Of a DNA stretch of 64,000 nucleotides, positions 27,432 to 35,081 are shown piece by piece (positions within the stretch are counted from its first letter, which is position 1; each line of letters starts with the position of its first letter). The notes beneath the pieces were generated by a model. That model was not told where the DNA came from. It worked only from the letters and a program-made list of their open reading frames with translations, and ran no database searches. This stretch comes from Rhizobacter sp964253025 (GTDB lineage: Bacteria > Pseudomonadota > Gammaproteobacteria > Burkholderiales > Burkholderiaceae_C): contig NZ_CAXUQC020000001.1 of assembly GCF_964253025.1 (NCBI RefSeq), positions 3,596,001-3,660,000 on the forward strand. Direction: 5' to 3'. Made by a program: the position numbers and the translations under genes.

Positions 27432-28364
27432 TCACAGCGCCTGGACCAGCTCCGGCACGGCGGTGAAGAGATCCGCCTCGAGACCGTAGTCGGCCACGCT
27501 GAAGATGGGCGCTTCCGGGTCCTTGTTGATTGCCACGATCACCTTGGAGTCCTTCATGCCGGCCAGGTGCTGGATGGCGCCCGAGATGCCCGCGGCGATG
27601 TACAGCTGCGGCGCCACGATCTTGCCGGTCTGGCCGACCTGCCAGTCGTTGGGCGCGTAGCCGGCGTCCACCGCGGCGCGGCTCGCGCCGAGGGCTGCGC
27701 CCAGCTTGTCGGCCAGCGGCGTAAGCACTTCGTTGAACTTGTCGCTGCTGCCGAGCGCCCGGCCGCCCGAGACGATGATCTTGGCGCCCGTCAGTTCGGG
27801 CCGGTCGTTCCGGGCGATCTCCGAGCCGACGAAGGTGGAGCTGCCGTTGTCGGCCGTGGCCGCTGCGCTCTCGACCGCGGCGCTGCCGCCGGTGGCCGCT
27901 GCCGCGTCGAAGCCGGTCGTGCGCACGGTGATCACCTTCACCTTGTCGGTCGACTGCACGGTGGCGATCGCGTTGCCGGCGTAGATCGGGCGCTCGAAGG
28001 TGTCGGGGCTCACCACCTTGGTGATGTCGCTCACCTGGCCGACGTCGAGCAGTGCGGCCACGCGCGGCGCCACGTTCTTGCCGCTGGCCGTGGCCGGGAA
28101 GACGATGTGGCTGTAGTTGGCGGTGATGGCCAGCACCTGGGCGGCCACGTTCTCGGCGAGGCCGTGCTCGAGGCCGGGTGCGTCGGCGTGGATCACCTTG
28201 CTCACGCCGGCGATCTGGGCGGCGGCCTTGGCGGCTTCAGCCGCGTTGCTGCCCGCGACCAGCACGTGCACGTCGCCGCCCAGTTGGCTGGCGGCCGTCA
28301 CGGTGTTCAGCGTGGCGCCCTTGATGGAGGTGTTGTCGTGTTCTGCAATGACGAGAGAGGACAT
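27432..28364 (-). CDS. etfA: Electron transfer flavoprotein subunit alpha
   Basis: This 310-residue ETF alpha chain ends with the FAD-binding region: IIVSGGRALGSSDKFNEV near 195-212, then LYIAAGISGAIQHLAGMKDS and AINKDPEAPIFSVADYGLEA. ETF accepts electrons from acyl-CoA dehydrogenases and passes them to ETF-quinone oxidoreductase at the membrane. It follows etfB by 49 bases. With at least seven ACAD genes in the window, this pair is the obvious common electron carrier, and the shared palindrome upstream of etfB suggests coregulation. Confidence 0.97.
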   Translation of the reverse strand: MSSLVIAEHDNTSIKGATLNTVTAASQLGGDVHVLVAGSNAAEAAKAAAQIAGVSKVIHADAPGLEHGLAENVAAQVLAITANYSHIVFPATASGKNVAPRVAALLDVGQVSDITKVVSPDTFERPIYAGNAIATVQSTDKVKVITVRTTGFDAAAATGGSAAVESAAATADNGSSTFVGSEIARNDRPELTGAKIIVSGGRALGSSDKFNEVLTPLADKLGAALGASRAAVDAGYAPNDWQVGQTGKIVAPQLYIAAGISGAIQHLAGMKDSKVIVAINKDPEAPIFSVADYGLEADLFTAVPELVQAL

Positions 28365-28413
28365 GTCGTGTTCCTGTTCGTGCTTCTGTTCGGTCTTGTT
28401 CGTCGGGCGCCGG

Positions 28414-29163
28414 TCAGATGACCTTGGCGTCGTTCTTGAGCTTGCTCACCAGCGTGGCGACATCGGGCACCTTGATGCCGGCGCTGCGCTTCGGGGGCTC
28501 GCTCACCTTGAGCGTCTTGATGCGCGGGGCCACGTCCACGCCCAGGTCCGCCGGCTTCACGACTTCCAGCGGCTTCTTCTTGGCCTTCATGATGTTGGGC
28601 AAGGTCACGTAGCGCGGCTCGTTCAGGCGCAGGTCGGTCGTCACGACCGCCGGCAGCGTGAGCTTGAGCGTCTCCAGGCCACCATCGACCTCGCGGGTGA
28701 CGCTCACGCCGTCGGCGGCGAGCTCCACCTTGCTGGCGAACGTCGCCTGCGGCAGCTTGCCGAGCGCGGCGAGCATCTGGCCCGTCTGGTTGCAGTCGTC
28801 GTCGATCGCCTGCTTGCCCAGGATCACGAGGCCCGGCTGCTCCTTGTCGACCAGCGCCTTGAGCAGCTTGGCCACCGCCAGCGGCTGCAGCTCATCGGTG
28901 CTCTCCACCAGGATCGCGCGGTCAGCGCCGATGGCCATCGCCGTGCGCAGCGTCTCCTGCGACTGCGTCGGACCGCACGAGACGGCGATCACCTCCGTGA
29001 CCACGCCCTTCTCCTTCAGCCGCACGGCTTCCTCGACGGCAATCTCGTCGAACGGGTTCATGCTCATCTTCACGTTCGCGATGTCCACACCGCTGCCGTC
29101 GCTCTTCACGCGGACCTTGACGTTGTAGTCCACCACCCGCTTGACTGCCACCAGCACTTTCAT
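28414..29163 (-). CDS. etfB: Electron transfer flavoprotein subunit beta
   Basis: This 249-residue ETF beta chain starts MKVLVAVKRVVDYNVKVRVK. It has the typical NPFDEIAVEEAVRLKEKG near residue 36, the AMP-binding region around LVILGKQAIDDDCNQTGQML near 105-125 and the recognition-loop region with NEPRYVTLPNIMKAKKKPLE near 180-200 used for docking to dehydrogenases. It is the first gene of the leftward etfBA operon and is preceded by the promoter and palindrome at 29275-29317. Confidence 0.97.
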   Translation of the reverse strand: MKVLVAVKRVVDYNVKVRVKSDGSGVDIANVKMSMNPFDEIAVEEAVRLKEKGVVTEVIAVSCGPTQSQETLRTAMAIGADRAILVESTDELQPLAVAKLLKALVDKEQPGLVILGKQAIDDDCNQTGQMLAALGKLPQATFASKVELAADGVSVTREVDGGLETLKLTLPAVVTTDLRLNEPRYVTLPNIMKAKKKPLEVVKPADLGVDVAPRIKTLKVSEPPKRSAGIKVPDVATLVSKLKNDAKVI

Positions 29164-29274
29164 GACTCGACCTTTGTTGTTGAACGGAGCGCGCGACGGC
29201 GCGTGAGACGCGGCAAGGGCCCGTTGATGGCCCTTGTACCCCGCCGCCCTGCGTGCTTCAAATGCAAAACACGT

Positions 29275-29289
29275 TTCTGCACAGCAGAA
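29275..29289. promoter_or_regulatory. Perfect palindrome, putative IclR-family operator of etfBA
   Basis: TTCTGC-ACA-GCAGAA is a perfect 6-3-6 palindrome. It directly abuts and overlaps by two bases the predicted etfB -10 element, so a bound protein would block transcription. The same core occurs at 3701-3716 and 10448-10463, upstream of two other beta-oxidation operons. Confidence 0.55.
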
Positions 29290-29317
29290 TATACAACTGC
29301 AGGCTCGGGGTGGGCAA
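29288..29317 (-). promoter_or_regulatory. Putative sigma-70 promoter of etfBA
   Basis: On the minus strand TTGCCC (29317-29312) and TATATT (29293-29288) are 18 bases apart. Transcription would start near 29281, inside the palindrome, about 118 bases before the etfB start. The -10 is good and the -35 is moderate. Confidence 0.45.
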
Positions 29318-29498
29318 GTCCGACGTGGAATGCAGCTGCCTAGCGTACACCCTCCTCGCCAAAGGACGGCGTTACCCGATGGGGAACGCAGGGTGATGGT
29401 GGTACGTAGTTACCGATACTCAGGTCCCGGAGGTGACAGGGGCGGAAAAATCCTCTCAGTGTTTGCCCTTGAGTGTTCCGCAATGCAGTACAAGCGCG

Positions 29499-29527
29499 TT
29501 GACGGTGGTTCGGCCACCCCGCAAGAT
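29499..29527 (+). promoter_or_regulatory. Weak candidate promoter upstream of livH
   Basis: TTGACG at 29499-29504 is followed after 17 bases by CAAGAT at 29522-29527. The -35 is good and the -10 is poor. It is the only candidate seen between etfB and livH and would give a leader of about 225 bases. Confidence 0.28.
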
Positions 29528-29759
29528 CGGTCCGCGTTCTACAGAGCGCAACGTGCCTCCGCCGCGACCCCGGCCCGCCGTCCGCGACCGCACCCAGCCG
29601 GTCCCTCTTCTCTGTTTTCGTGAGTACAGGAGCGTGACACACATGCCCATGCCTGCCCGAAAGGGACACCGCCCTCGCCTCGTGCAGACGCCCCCCGTGA
29701 TCTCTCCCTCTCCTTCGTCCTGCCGTTACGCAGGGCACGCCGGCCTCAAGGACTGATCG

Positions 29760-30632
29760 ATGGACTTCTTCCAGCAATTCATGCAACAGGTGCTCAACGG
29801 GCTCACGCTCGGCGGCATCTACAGCCTCGTGGCCCTCGGGCTCACGCTGGTCTACGGCATCCTCCACGTGCCGAACTTCGCGCACGGCGCCTTCTACATG
29901 GCGGGTGCGTTCTTCTCGTTCCACCTGATGACGCGCTACAACGTCAACTACTGGTTGGCCATGGTCGGCTCCGCTGCGGTGGTGGCAGTCCTGTCCACGC
30001 TGGCCGAGCGGCTCGTCTTCCATCCGCTGCGCCACCACCAGGGCCTGCATCCGATGATCGCGGCCATCGGCATGATGCTGTTCCTCGAAGCGACCGCTCA
30101 GCTGATCTGGGGTGCCGACTTCCATCGCATGCAGTCGCCCTACACCGGGCTCGTCGAACTCGGCGGCCTGACCGCGCCGGCCCAGCGCCTGCTCATCATC
30201 GCCGCCGCCTTCGTCATGATGGTCGTCCTGCACCTCTTCCTCAAGAAGACGGTGACCGGGTCCACCATCATCGCGATGGCGCAGAACCGTGACGGCGCCT
30301 CCCTGGTCGGCATCGATGCCAACCGCGTGGCGATGCTCACCTTCGCCATCTCCGGCGCGCTGGCAGCCATCGCCGCCACGCTCTACGCCCCGATCAACCT
30401 CGTGTACCCCGCGATGGGCAACCTGGTGATCACCAAGGCGTTCGTGATCATCATCCTCGGCGGCATGGGCAGCGTTCCCGGCGCCATCGTGGGCGGCTTG
30501 ATCATCGGCTTCGCGGAGAGCTTCGGCGCCTTCTACATCTCGTCCGACTACAAGGACATCATCGCCTTCGTGCTGCTGGTGGTGATCCTGTCCGTGCGCC
30601 CGCAGGGCCTGTTCACCAAGGGAGTGCGCTGA
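29760..30632 (+). CDS. livH: Branched-chain amino acid-type ABC transporter permease (LivH)
   Basis: This 290-residue integral membrane permease has about eight hydrophobic segments. It shows the LivH features LTLGGIYSLVALGLTLVYGI near the N-terminus, PNFAHGAFYMAGAF near residue 39 and the cytoplasmic coupling region IAMAQNRDGASLVGIDANRV near 172-191. It heads the livHMGF-binding protein operon. Such systems import branched-chain amino acids, but in Burkholderiales many import aromatic acids, amides or other carboxylates; the nearby acyl-CoA genes make that reading reasonable. Confidence 0.95.
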   Translation: MDFFQQFMQQVLNGLTLGGIYSLVALGLTLVYGILHVPNFAHGAFYMAGAFFSFHLMTRYNVNYWLAMVGSAAVVAVLSTLAERLVFHPLRHHQGLHPMIAAIGMMLFLEATAQLIWGADFHRMQSPYTGLVELGGLTAPAQRLLIIAAAFVMMVVLHLFLKKTVTGSTIIAMAQNRDGASLVGIDANRVAMLTFAISGALAAIAATLYAPINLVYPAMGNLVITKAFVIIILGGMGSVPGAIVGGLIIGFAESFGAFYISSDYKDIIAFVLLVVILSVRPQGLFTKGVR

Positions 30633-30634
30633 CC

Positions 30635-31669
30635 ATGAAGTACATCGAAGGCCGCATCGGCTGGACGCTGCTCGTCCTCGCCGGCCTCATCTTCCCCTTC
30701 CTCACCGGCAACGACTATCACCTCACGGTGATGTCCACGGCCTACATCTTCGCGCTCGCCACCCTCGGCCTGAACCTCATCACAGGCTACACCGGCCAGT
30801 TCAACCTCGCGCACAGCGGCTTCATGGCCGTCGGTGCCTATGTGGTGGGCATCCTCACGGTGGACCATCAGGTGCCGTTCTGGATCGCCTTCGCCCTCTC
30901 GGGCGTCGTCACGGTGCTCATCGGGCTGCCGCTCGGCATCGTCTCGCTGCGCCTGAAGGGCCACTACTTCTCGATCTTCACGCTCTGCGTGGGCTACATC
31001 ATGTTCCTCGTGATCGAGAAGTGGGAGTCGCTCACCCATGGCACGGTGGGCATCATCGGCATTCCCGCGCCCACCGGCTTCGGCGGTTTCGTCTTCGATT
31101 CCCCGCGAGCGCTGTACTTCCTCGTGTTCGGCTTCCTGGTGGTCGGCGCGTGGGTGATGCACCGCATCGTCAGCTCGCTGCTCGGTCGCACCTTCATGGC
31201 CATCCGCAACAGCGACGAGCTCGCGGAATCCCTCGGCATCAACCTCAGCCGCAACAAGCTGCTGTCCTTCCTGCTGTCGGTGTTCTATGCCGGCCTGGCG
31301 GGCGGCCTCTACGCCGGCTTCGTGCGCTTCCTCGGGCCCGACCTGGCCGGTGCGCACCACACCTTCGAAATGACCATGTACATGCTGATCGGCGGCATCG
31401 GCACCATCCTCGGTCCCCTGCTGGGCGCGCTCACCGTGCCCTGGCTCTCGCAGCACCTGCAGTTCCTGCAGGAATACCGCTACGTCGTCTTCGGTCCGCT
31501 GCTGATCGTGCTGGTCATCTTCGTGCCCAACGGCATCGTCGGCAGCTACCTGGGCTGGAAGGCCCGCCGCAATTCCAACGCCGCCAAGGCGCTGGCCAAG
31601 CCGGCGCCTGCGAGCGGCCCCGCGTCCACCCATCCGGCCTCCCCGCAAGGAGGTGCGACCCATGCTTAA
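30635..31669 (+). CDS. livM: Branched-chain amino acid-type ABC transporter permease (LivM)
   Basis: This 344-residue second permease has multiple membrane helices, the motif LNLITGYTGQFNLAHSGFMA near residues 46-65 and the coupling region MAIRNSDELAESLGINLSRN near 188-207. The last 30 residues are Ala/Pro-rich. It starts 2 bases after the livH stop and overlaps livG by 8 bases, so translation is coupled. It forms the transmembrane heterodimer with LivH. Confidence 0.95.
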   Translation: MKYIEGRIGWTLLVLAGLIFPFLTGNDYHLTVMSTAYIFALATLGLNLITGYTGQFNLAHSGFMAVGAYVVGILTVDHQVPFWIAFALSGVVTVLIGLPLGIVSLRLKGHYFSIFTLCVGYIMFLVIEKWESLTHGTVGIIGIPAPTGFGGFVFDSPRALYFLVFGFLVVGAWVMHRIVSSLLGRTFMAIRNSDELAESLGINLSRNKLLSFLLSVFYAGLAGGLYAGFVRFLGPDLAGAHHTFEMTMYMLIGGIGTILGPLLGALTVPWLSQHLQFLQEYRYVVFGPLLIVLVIFVPNGIVGSYLGWKARRNSNAAKALAKPAPASGPASTHPASPQGGATHA

Positions 31670-32426
31670 GATCGAAAACCTGAGCAAGCGCTTCGGCGGC
31701 CTGGCGGCCGTCAACGATGTCAGCACCGTCATCGAGAAGGGCAAGATCAACGCGATCATCGGCCCCAACGGCGCCGGCAAGACGACGTTCTTCAACCTGA
31801 TCAGCGGCGTGCACAAGCCGACCTCCGGCCGCATCCTGCTCGAAGGCCGTGACGTCACGCAACTGCGCACCGACGAAGTGGCCCGGCTCGGGGTGTCCCG
31901 CACCTTCCAGACCACAGCCCTCTTCGACATGGCCACGGTGCTCGACAACCTCATCGTCGGCCATCGCCTGCGCACCCACGCCGGCCTCTGGGACGTGCTC
32001 ATCGGTTCGGCTCGCCTGAAGGAAGAGGAACGCATCTGCCGGGAGAAGGCACGCGAGGCGCTCGACTTCGTCGGCCTGTCGCACATGGCCAACCGCATGG
32101 CGGGCGACATCTCCCAGGAAGAGCGCAAGCGTGTGGCCTTTGCGCTGGCCCTGGCCACCGACCCCAAGGTCGTGCTGCTCGACGAGCCGGCCGGTGGCGT
32201 GAACCCCGACGAGACCGTGGGGCTGGCCGACCTGATCCGCAAGATGGTCAAGCACGGCCTCACCGTGTGCCTGATCGAACACAAGATGAACATGATCATG
32301 AGCCTCGCTGACAAGATCATGGTGCTGAACTACGGCGAGAAGATCGCCGAGGGCAGCCCTGCAGAGATCCGCGCGAACCCCGCGGTGATCGACGCCTACC
32401 TGGGGAGCGAACATGCTGACGCTTGA
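31662..32426 (+). CDS. livG: ABC transporter ATP-binding protein (LivG)
   Basis: This 254-residue ATPase has Walker A GPNGAGKTTFFNLISG near residues 33-48, Walker B KVVLLDEPAGGVNPDE near 168-183 and the H-loop in VCLIEHKMNMIMSLADK near 203. The ABC signature, commonly LSGGQ or in LivG SYGQQRR, reads ISQEERKRV here, so the conserved Gly is missing. The ATG at 31662 (MLKIENLSKRFGG), preceded by AAGGAGG, is preferred to a GTG at 31653. It would pair with LivF to power the transporter. Confidence 0.94.
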   Translation: MLKIENLSKRFGGLAAVNDVSTVIEKGKINAIIGPNGAGKTTFFNLISGVHKPTSGRILLEGRDVTQLRTDEVARLGVSRTFQTTALFDMATVLDNLIVGHRLRTHAGLWDVLIGSARLKEEERICREKAREALDFVGLSHMANRMAGDISQEERKRVAFALALATDPKVVLLDEPAGGVNPDETVGLADLIRKMVKHGLTVCLIEHKMNMIMSLADKIMVLNYGEKIAEGSPAEIRANPAVIDAYLGSEHADA

Positions 32427-33120
32427 GAACGTCTCGCTGCGCTATGGCAGCTTCCAGGCCCTCGATGGCGTGAGCCTGAACGCCAAGGAAGGCGAACTCG
32501 TGGTCCTGCTCGGCGCCAACGGTGCGGGCAAGAGCTCGATCTTCCTGACGACGAGCGGCATCCATCGCGCCGCGGGCGGCAGCATCCGCTTCCACAATCA
32601 GGAGCTCGTCGGCATGCGGGCCGCGCAGATCGTGCAGAGCGGTGTCGTGCAGTGCCCGGAAGGCCGCAAGCTCTTCCCCGGCATGAGCGTGCTGAAGAAC
32701 CTCATGCTCGGCGCTTACGTTCATCGCCGTGATTCGGCAGGCAACAAGCGCCGGCTCGAGGAGGTGATGGCCCTCTTTCCCATCCTCGACCAGAAGAAGG
32801 ACGACCCGGCCGGTTCGCTGAGCGGCGGCCAGCAGCAGATGGTCGCCATCGGCCGGGCCATGATGAGCCGCCCGAAGGCGCTCCTCCTCGACGAACCGTC
32901 GCTGGGCCTGGCCCCGCTCGTGGTGAAGCAGGTGTTCGAGGTCATTCAGCAGATCAACCGCACCGGCACCACCGTGCTGCTGGCCGAGCAGAACGCCTTC
33001 GCCGCCTTGAAGATCGCCCACCGCGCCTACGTGCTCGAAGGCGGGCGCATCGTGATGGAGGGCGACCGCGACAGCCTGCTCAACAACGAGGCCGTCCGGC
33101 GCGCCTACATCGGCGCCTGA
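32413..33120 (+). CDS. livF: ABC transporter ATP-binding protein (LivF)
   Basis: This 235-residue ATPase is complete: Walker A GANGAGKSSIFLTTSG near residues 34-49, a canonical signature LSGGQQQMVAIGRAMM near 135-150, Walker B ALLLDEPSLGLAP and the H-loop region TTVLLAEQNAFAALKI near 190, where LivF proteins normally have Gln/Asn rather than His. It overlaps livG by 14 bases. With LivG it forms the nucleotide-binding heterodimer; the canonical signature here may offset the altered one in LivG. Confidence 0.95.
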   Translation: MLTLENVSLRYGSFQALDGVSLNAKEGELVVLLGANGAGKSSIFLTTSGIHRAAGGSIRFHNQELVGMRAAQIVQSGVVQCPEGRKLFPGMSVLKNLMLGAYVHRRDSAGNKRRLEEVMALFPILDQKKDDPAGSLSGGQQQMVAIGRAMMSRPKALLLDEPSLGLAPLVVKQVFEVIQQINRTGTTVLLAEQNAFAALKIAHRAYVLEGGRIVMEGDRDSLLNNEAVRRAYIGA

Positions 33121-33261
33121 GTCCGCGCTGAATCGCTGGTTCCCTAGCAGTTCCCCTCATACCGCGGCGTCAACGCCCCCCGCCACACTACCGTTGGCAG
33201 AGGGACGTTGCTCGTCGGACCTTCGATCCCGTCAGACCGTCACATAACAGGAGATAGAGAG

Positions 33262-34425
33262 ATGAACTTGAAATCCAACATGAAGCAGATCTCGGCTGCG
33301 GTCGCGCTGGGCATGGCATTCGTCGGCCACGCCTCCGCCCAGGAGGTCGTGAAGATCGGCTTCTCCGGACCGCTCAGCGGCGGTGCGGCCCTGTACGGCA
33401 AGAACGTCCTCGACGGCATGCAACTCGCAGTCAGCGAGATCAACGCCCAAGGCCTGGAAGTGGGAGGGAAGAAGTACAAGCTCGAGATCGTCGCACTGGA
33501 CGACAAGTACAACCCCTCCGAGACTGCCATCAACGCCCAGCGTCTGGTCCAGGAACACAAGACCCCGGCCATCCTCGTGCCGCACTCCGGTGGCAGCCTG
33601 GCACTGCAGGTGAACAACGAGCAGAACAAGTACCTGCTGCTGTCGTACACCAGCGTGCCGCAGGTCACCGCCCGCGGCAACAAGCTGACGCTGCGCATTC
33701 CGCCGGAATTCACCTCCTACGTGCCGGCCTTCGTCAAGCATGCGATGGGCAAGTACGGCAAGAACCTCGCGTTCGCCCACGGCGACCACGACTACGCCAA
33801 GGCCTGGACCGCCGCGTTCAAGCCGGCCTGGGAGGCCGCGGGCGGCAAGGTCGTCATCGAGAATCCCATGTCGTACAACCGTGCGGCCGACTTCTACAGC
33901 GGTGTGAGCCGCGCGCTCGCCGCCAAGCCGGACGTCATGTTCATCGGCGGTGCGTCCGAGCCCACCGGCCTCGTGATCAAGCAGGCGCGTGAACTGGGCT
34001 TCAAGGGCGGCTTCGTGATCATCGACCAGGCCAAGATGGACGAGATCGGCAAGATCACCGGCGGCTACCAGCCGCTGGAAGGCTCCATCGGCGTGCTGCC
34101 GCTGATCGAAGACGGCACTGCGGACGCCAAGGCCTTCGTCGGCCGCTTCAAGCAAGCCTATCCCGGCCGTGACCCGAGCTCGGAAGTCTCGCTGAACTAC
34201 ACCGCCGTTCATGCCACCGCCATCGCCATGAAGCTGGCCGGCACGGTGACCGATGCCACCGCCATCCGCGCCAACCTCGACAAGGCCATGAAGGCCCTGC
34301 CGCCGGCACGCAATCCCAACAGCCTCGATGGCGTTGACGAAAAGGGCGGCACGCTGGCTGACACCCGCGTCGCCGTCATCGAGGCTGGCAAGGTCAAGGA
34401 AGTCAAGCTCAGCTCGCTGAAGTAA
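33262..34425 (+). CDS. Branched-chain amino acid-type ABC transporter substrate-binding protein
   Basis: This 387-residue periplasmic binding protein of the Leu/Ile/Val family has a signal peptide (MKQISAAVALGMAFVGHASA) and the two-lobed receptor fold beginning EVVKIGFSGPLSGGAALYGK. The start at 33262 (MNLKSNMKQ) is chosen because AGGAG lies about 9 bases before it; the frame is open further upstream but without a signal-like sequence. It is last in the liv operon, 141 bases after livF, and is followed by a strong terminator. The ligand is not deducible; non-amino-acid carboxylates are common in this family. Confidence 0.95.
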   Translation: MNLKSNMKQISAAVALGMAFVGHASAQEVVKIGFSGPLSGGAALYGKNVLDGMQLAVSEINAQGLEVGGKKYKLEIVALDDKYNPSETAINAQRLVQEHKTPAILVPHSGGSLALQVNNEQNKYLLLSYTSVPQVTARGNKLTLRIPPEFTSYVPAFVKHAMGKYGKNLAFAHGDHDYAKAWTAAFKPAWEAAGGKVVIENPMSYNRAADFYSGVSRALAAKPDVMFIGGASEPTGLVIKQARELGFKGGFVIIDQAKMDEIGKITGGYQPLEGSIGVLPLIEDGTADAKAFVGRFKQAYPGRDPSSEVSLNYTAVHATAIAMKLAGTVTDATAIRANLDKAMKALPPARNPNSLDGVDEKGGTLADTRVAVIEAGKVKEVKLSSLK

Positions 34426-34460
34426 GGCGCACCGGCGGTCGACCACCGCCTTTCCGACCG

Positions 34461-34491
34461 GGCCGGTGCGCGCAAGTGCACCGGCCTTTTT
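34461..34491 (+). terminator. Rho-independent terminator of the liv operon
   Basis: GGCCGGTGC and GCACCGGCC form a perfect 9-bp stem with an 8-base loop followed by TTTTTG. It lies 35 bases after the binding-protein stop. Confidence 0.9.
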
Positions 34492-34669
34492 GTTTCCGCA
34501 TGCGGCTTCATGACGAATGCGGAGGGAACAGCGGGCGGCGATCGCGGACTCAAGGGCGTTGCAGCACCAACGCACCGCCCCTTCCCTGGTGGGTCAGCAA
34601 ACAGGCAGCCACTGGCACGAGGCACGTGCGCCGGTGGGTCCGGCGGCTCGGCTAGCGTCCGAGGTCCTT

Positions 34670-34809
34670 GGCTCATTGATATTGGCTCATGGCTCATGGC
34701 TCATGGCTCATGGCTCATGGCTCATGGCTCACGGCTCACGGCACAAGGCACAGGGCACAGGGCACAGGGCACAGGGCACAGGGCACAGGGCGCAAGGCAC
34801 AAGGCTCTT
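34670..34809 (+). repeat. Heptanucleotide tandem repeat array, 20 units
   Basis: The 140 bases divide exactly into twenty 7-base units in constant phase. They are GGCTCAT, a variant TGATATT, six GGCTCAT, two GGCTCAC, one GGCACAA, six GGCACAG, then GGCGCAA, GGCACAA and GGCTCTT. The units thus change in blocks along the array, the pattern expected of slippage combined with stepwise mutation. The sequence is noncoding. Confidence 0.93.
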
Positions 34810-34855
34810 GGGCCGAAACGTCAGGCGCTGATTCCAACTGCGGCCTGCGGCCCGG

Positions 34856-34883
34856 GGGCTCTGGGCTCAGGGCTCAGGGCTCC
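34856..34883 (+). repeat. Second short heptanucleotide array, 4 units
   Basis: Four units GGGCTCT, GGGCTCA, GGGCTCA, GGGCTCC follow the main array after 46 bases and belong to the same family of units (GGCTCAN shifted by one base). They are out of phase with the first array. Confidence 0.8.
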
Positions 34884-35081
34884 GGCTCCACGCAGAAAGC
34901 TCGCTGGCCACCAAGGTGATCGATCGTCCGCCATGCCGTCCCCGCCAACGAGGCTGGCCCGACCTGTGCCAGGGCGCCGGCGGCTGCGCCCGGTTTTTCC
35001 TCGCCGTCGCAATCCCTGTCAATGCTGCACCGACAACAGGCCCGCGCCACGCTCCTCGACTCGTACAACCGAAGGACTCCC

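Larger units (their letters stand above)
29164..29759. other. Divergent intergenic region between etfB and livH
   Basis: This 596-bp gap holds the etfB promoter and operator near its left end and a possible rightward promoter near 29499-29527. No ORF with credible composition or family similarity was found; short frames on both strands look random. A weak ribosome binding site (AAGGA) lies about 8 bases before livH. Confidence 0.6.
34492..35081. other. Intergenic region carrying heptanucleotide repeats
   Basis: After the liv terminator there is a 590-bp stretch without a credible gene. It carries the two heptanucleotide arrays listed separately. Frames open across it on the plus strand translate to repeats such as GSWLMAH and AQGTGHR and are products of the 7-base unit, which reads in all frames. 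The last 160 bases presumably hold the promoter for the Bug gene at 35082, but none was recognised. Confidence 0.6.

Noticed and set aside
29340..30233. A 297-residue minus-strand frame covering the etfB-livH gap and livH
   Set aside because: Most of it is antisense to livH, and the intergenic part has no family similarity or ribosome binding site.
30548..32320. A 590-residue minus-strand frame opposite livM and livG
   Set aside because: It is antisense to two overlapping, well-conserved transporter genes and has no recognisable domain.
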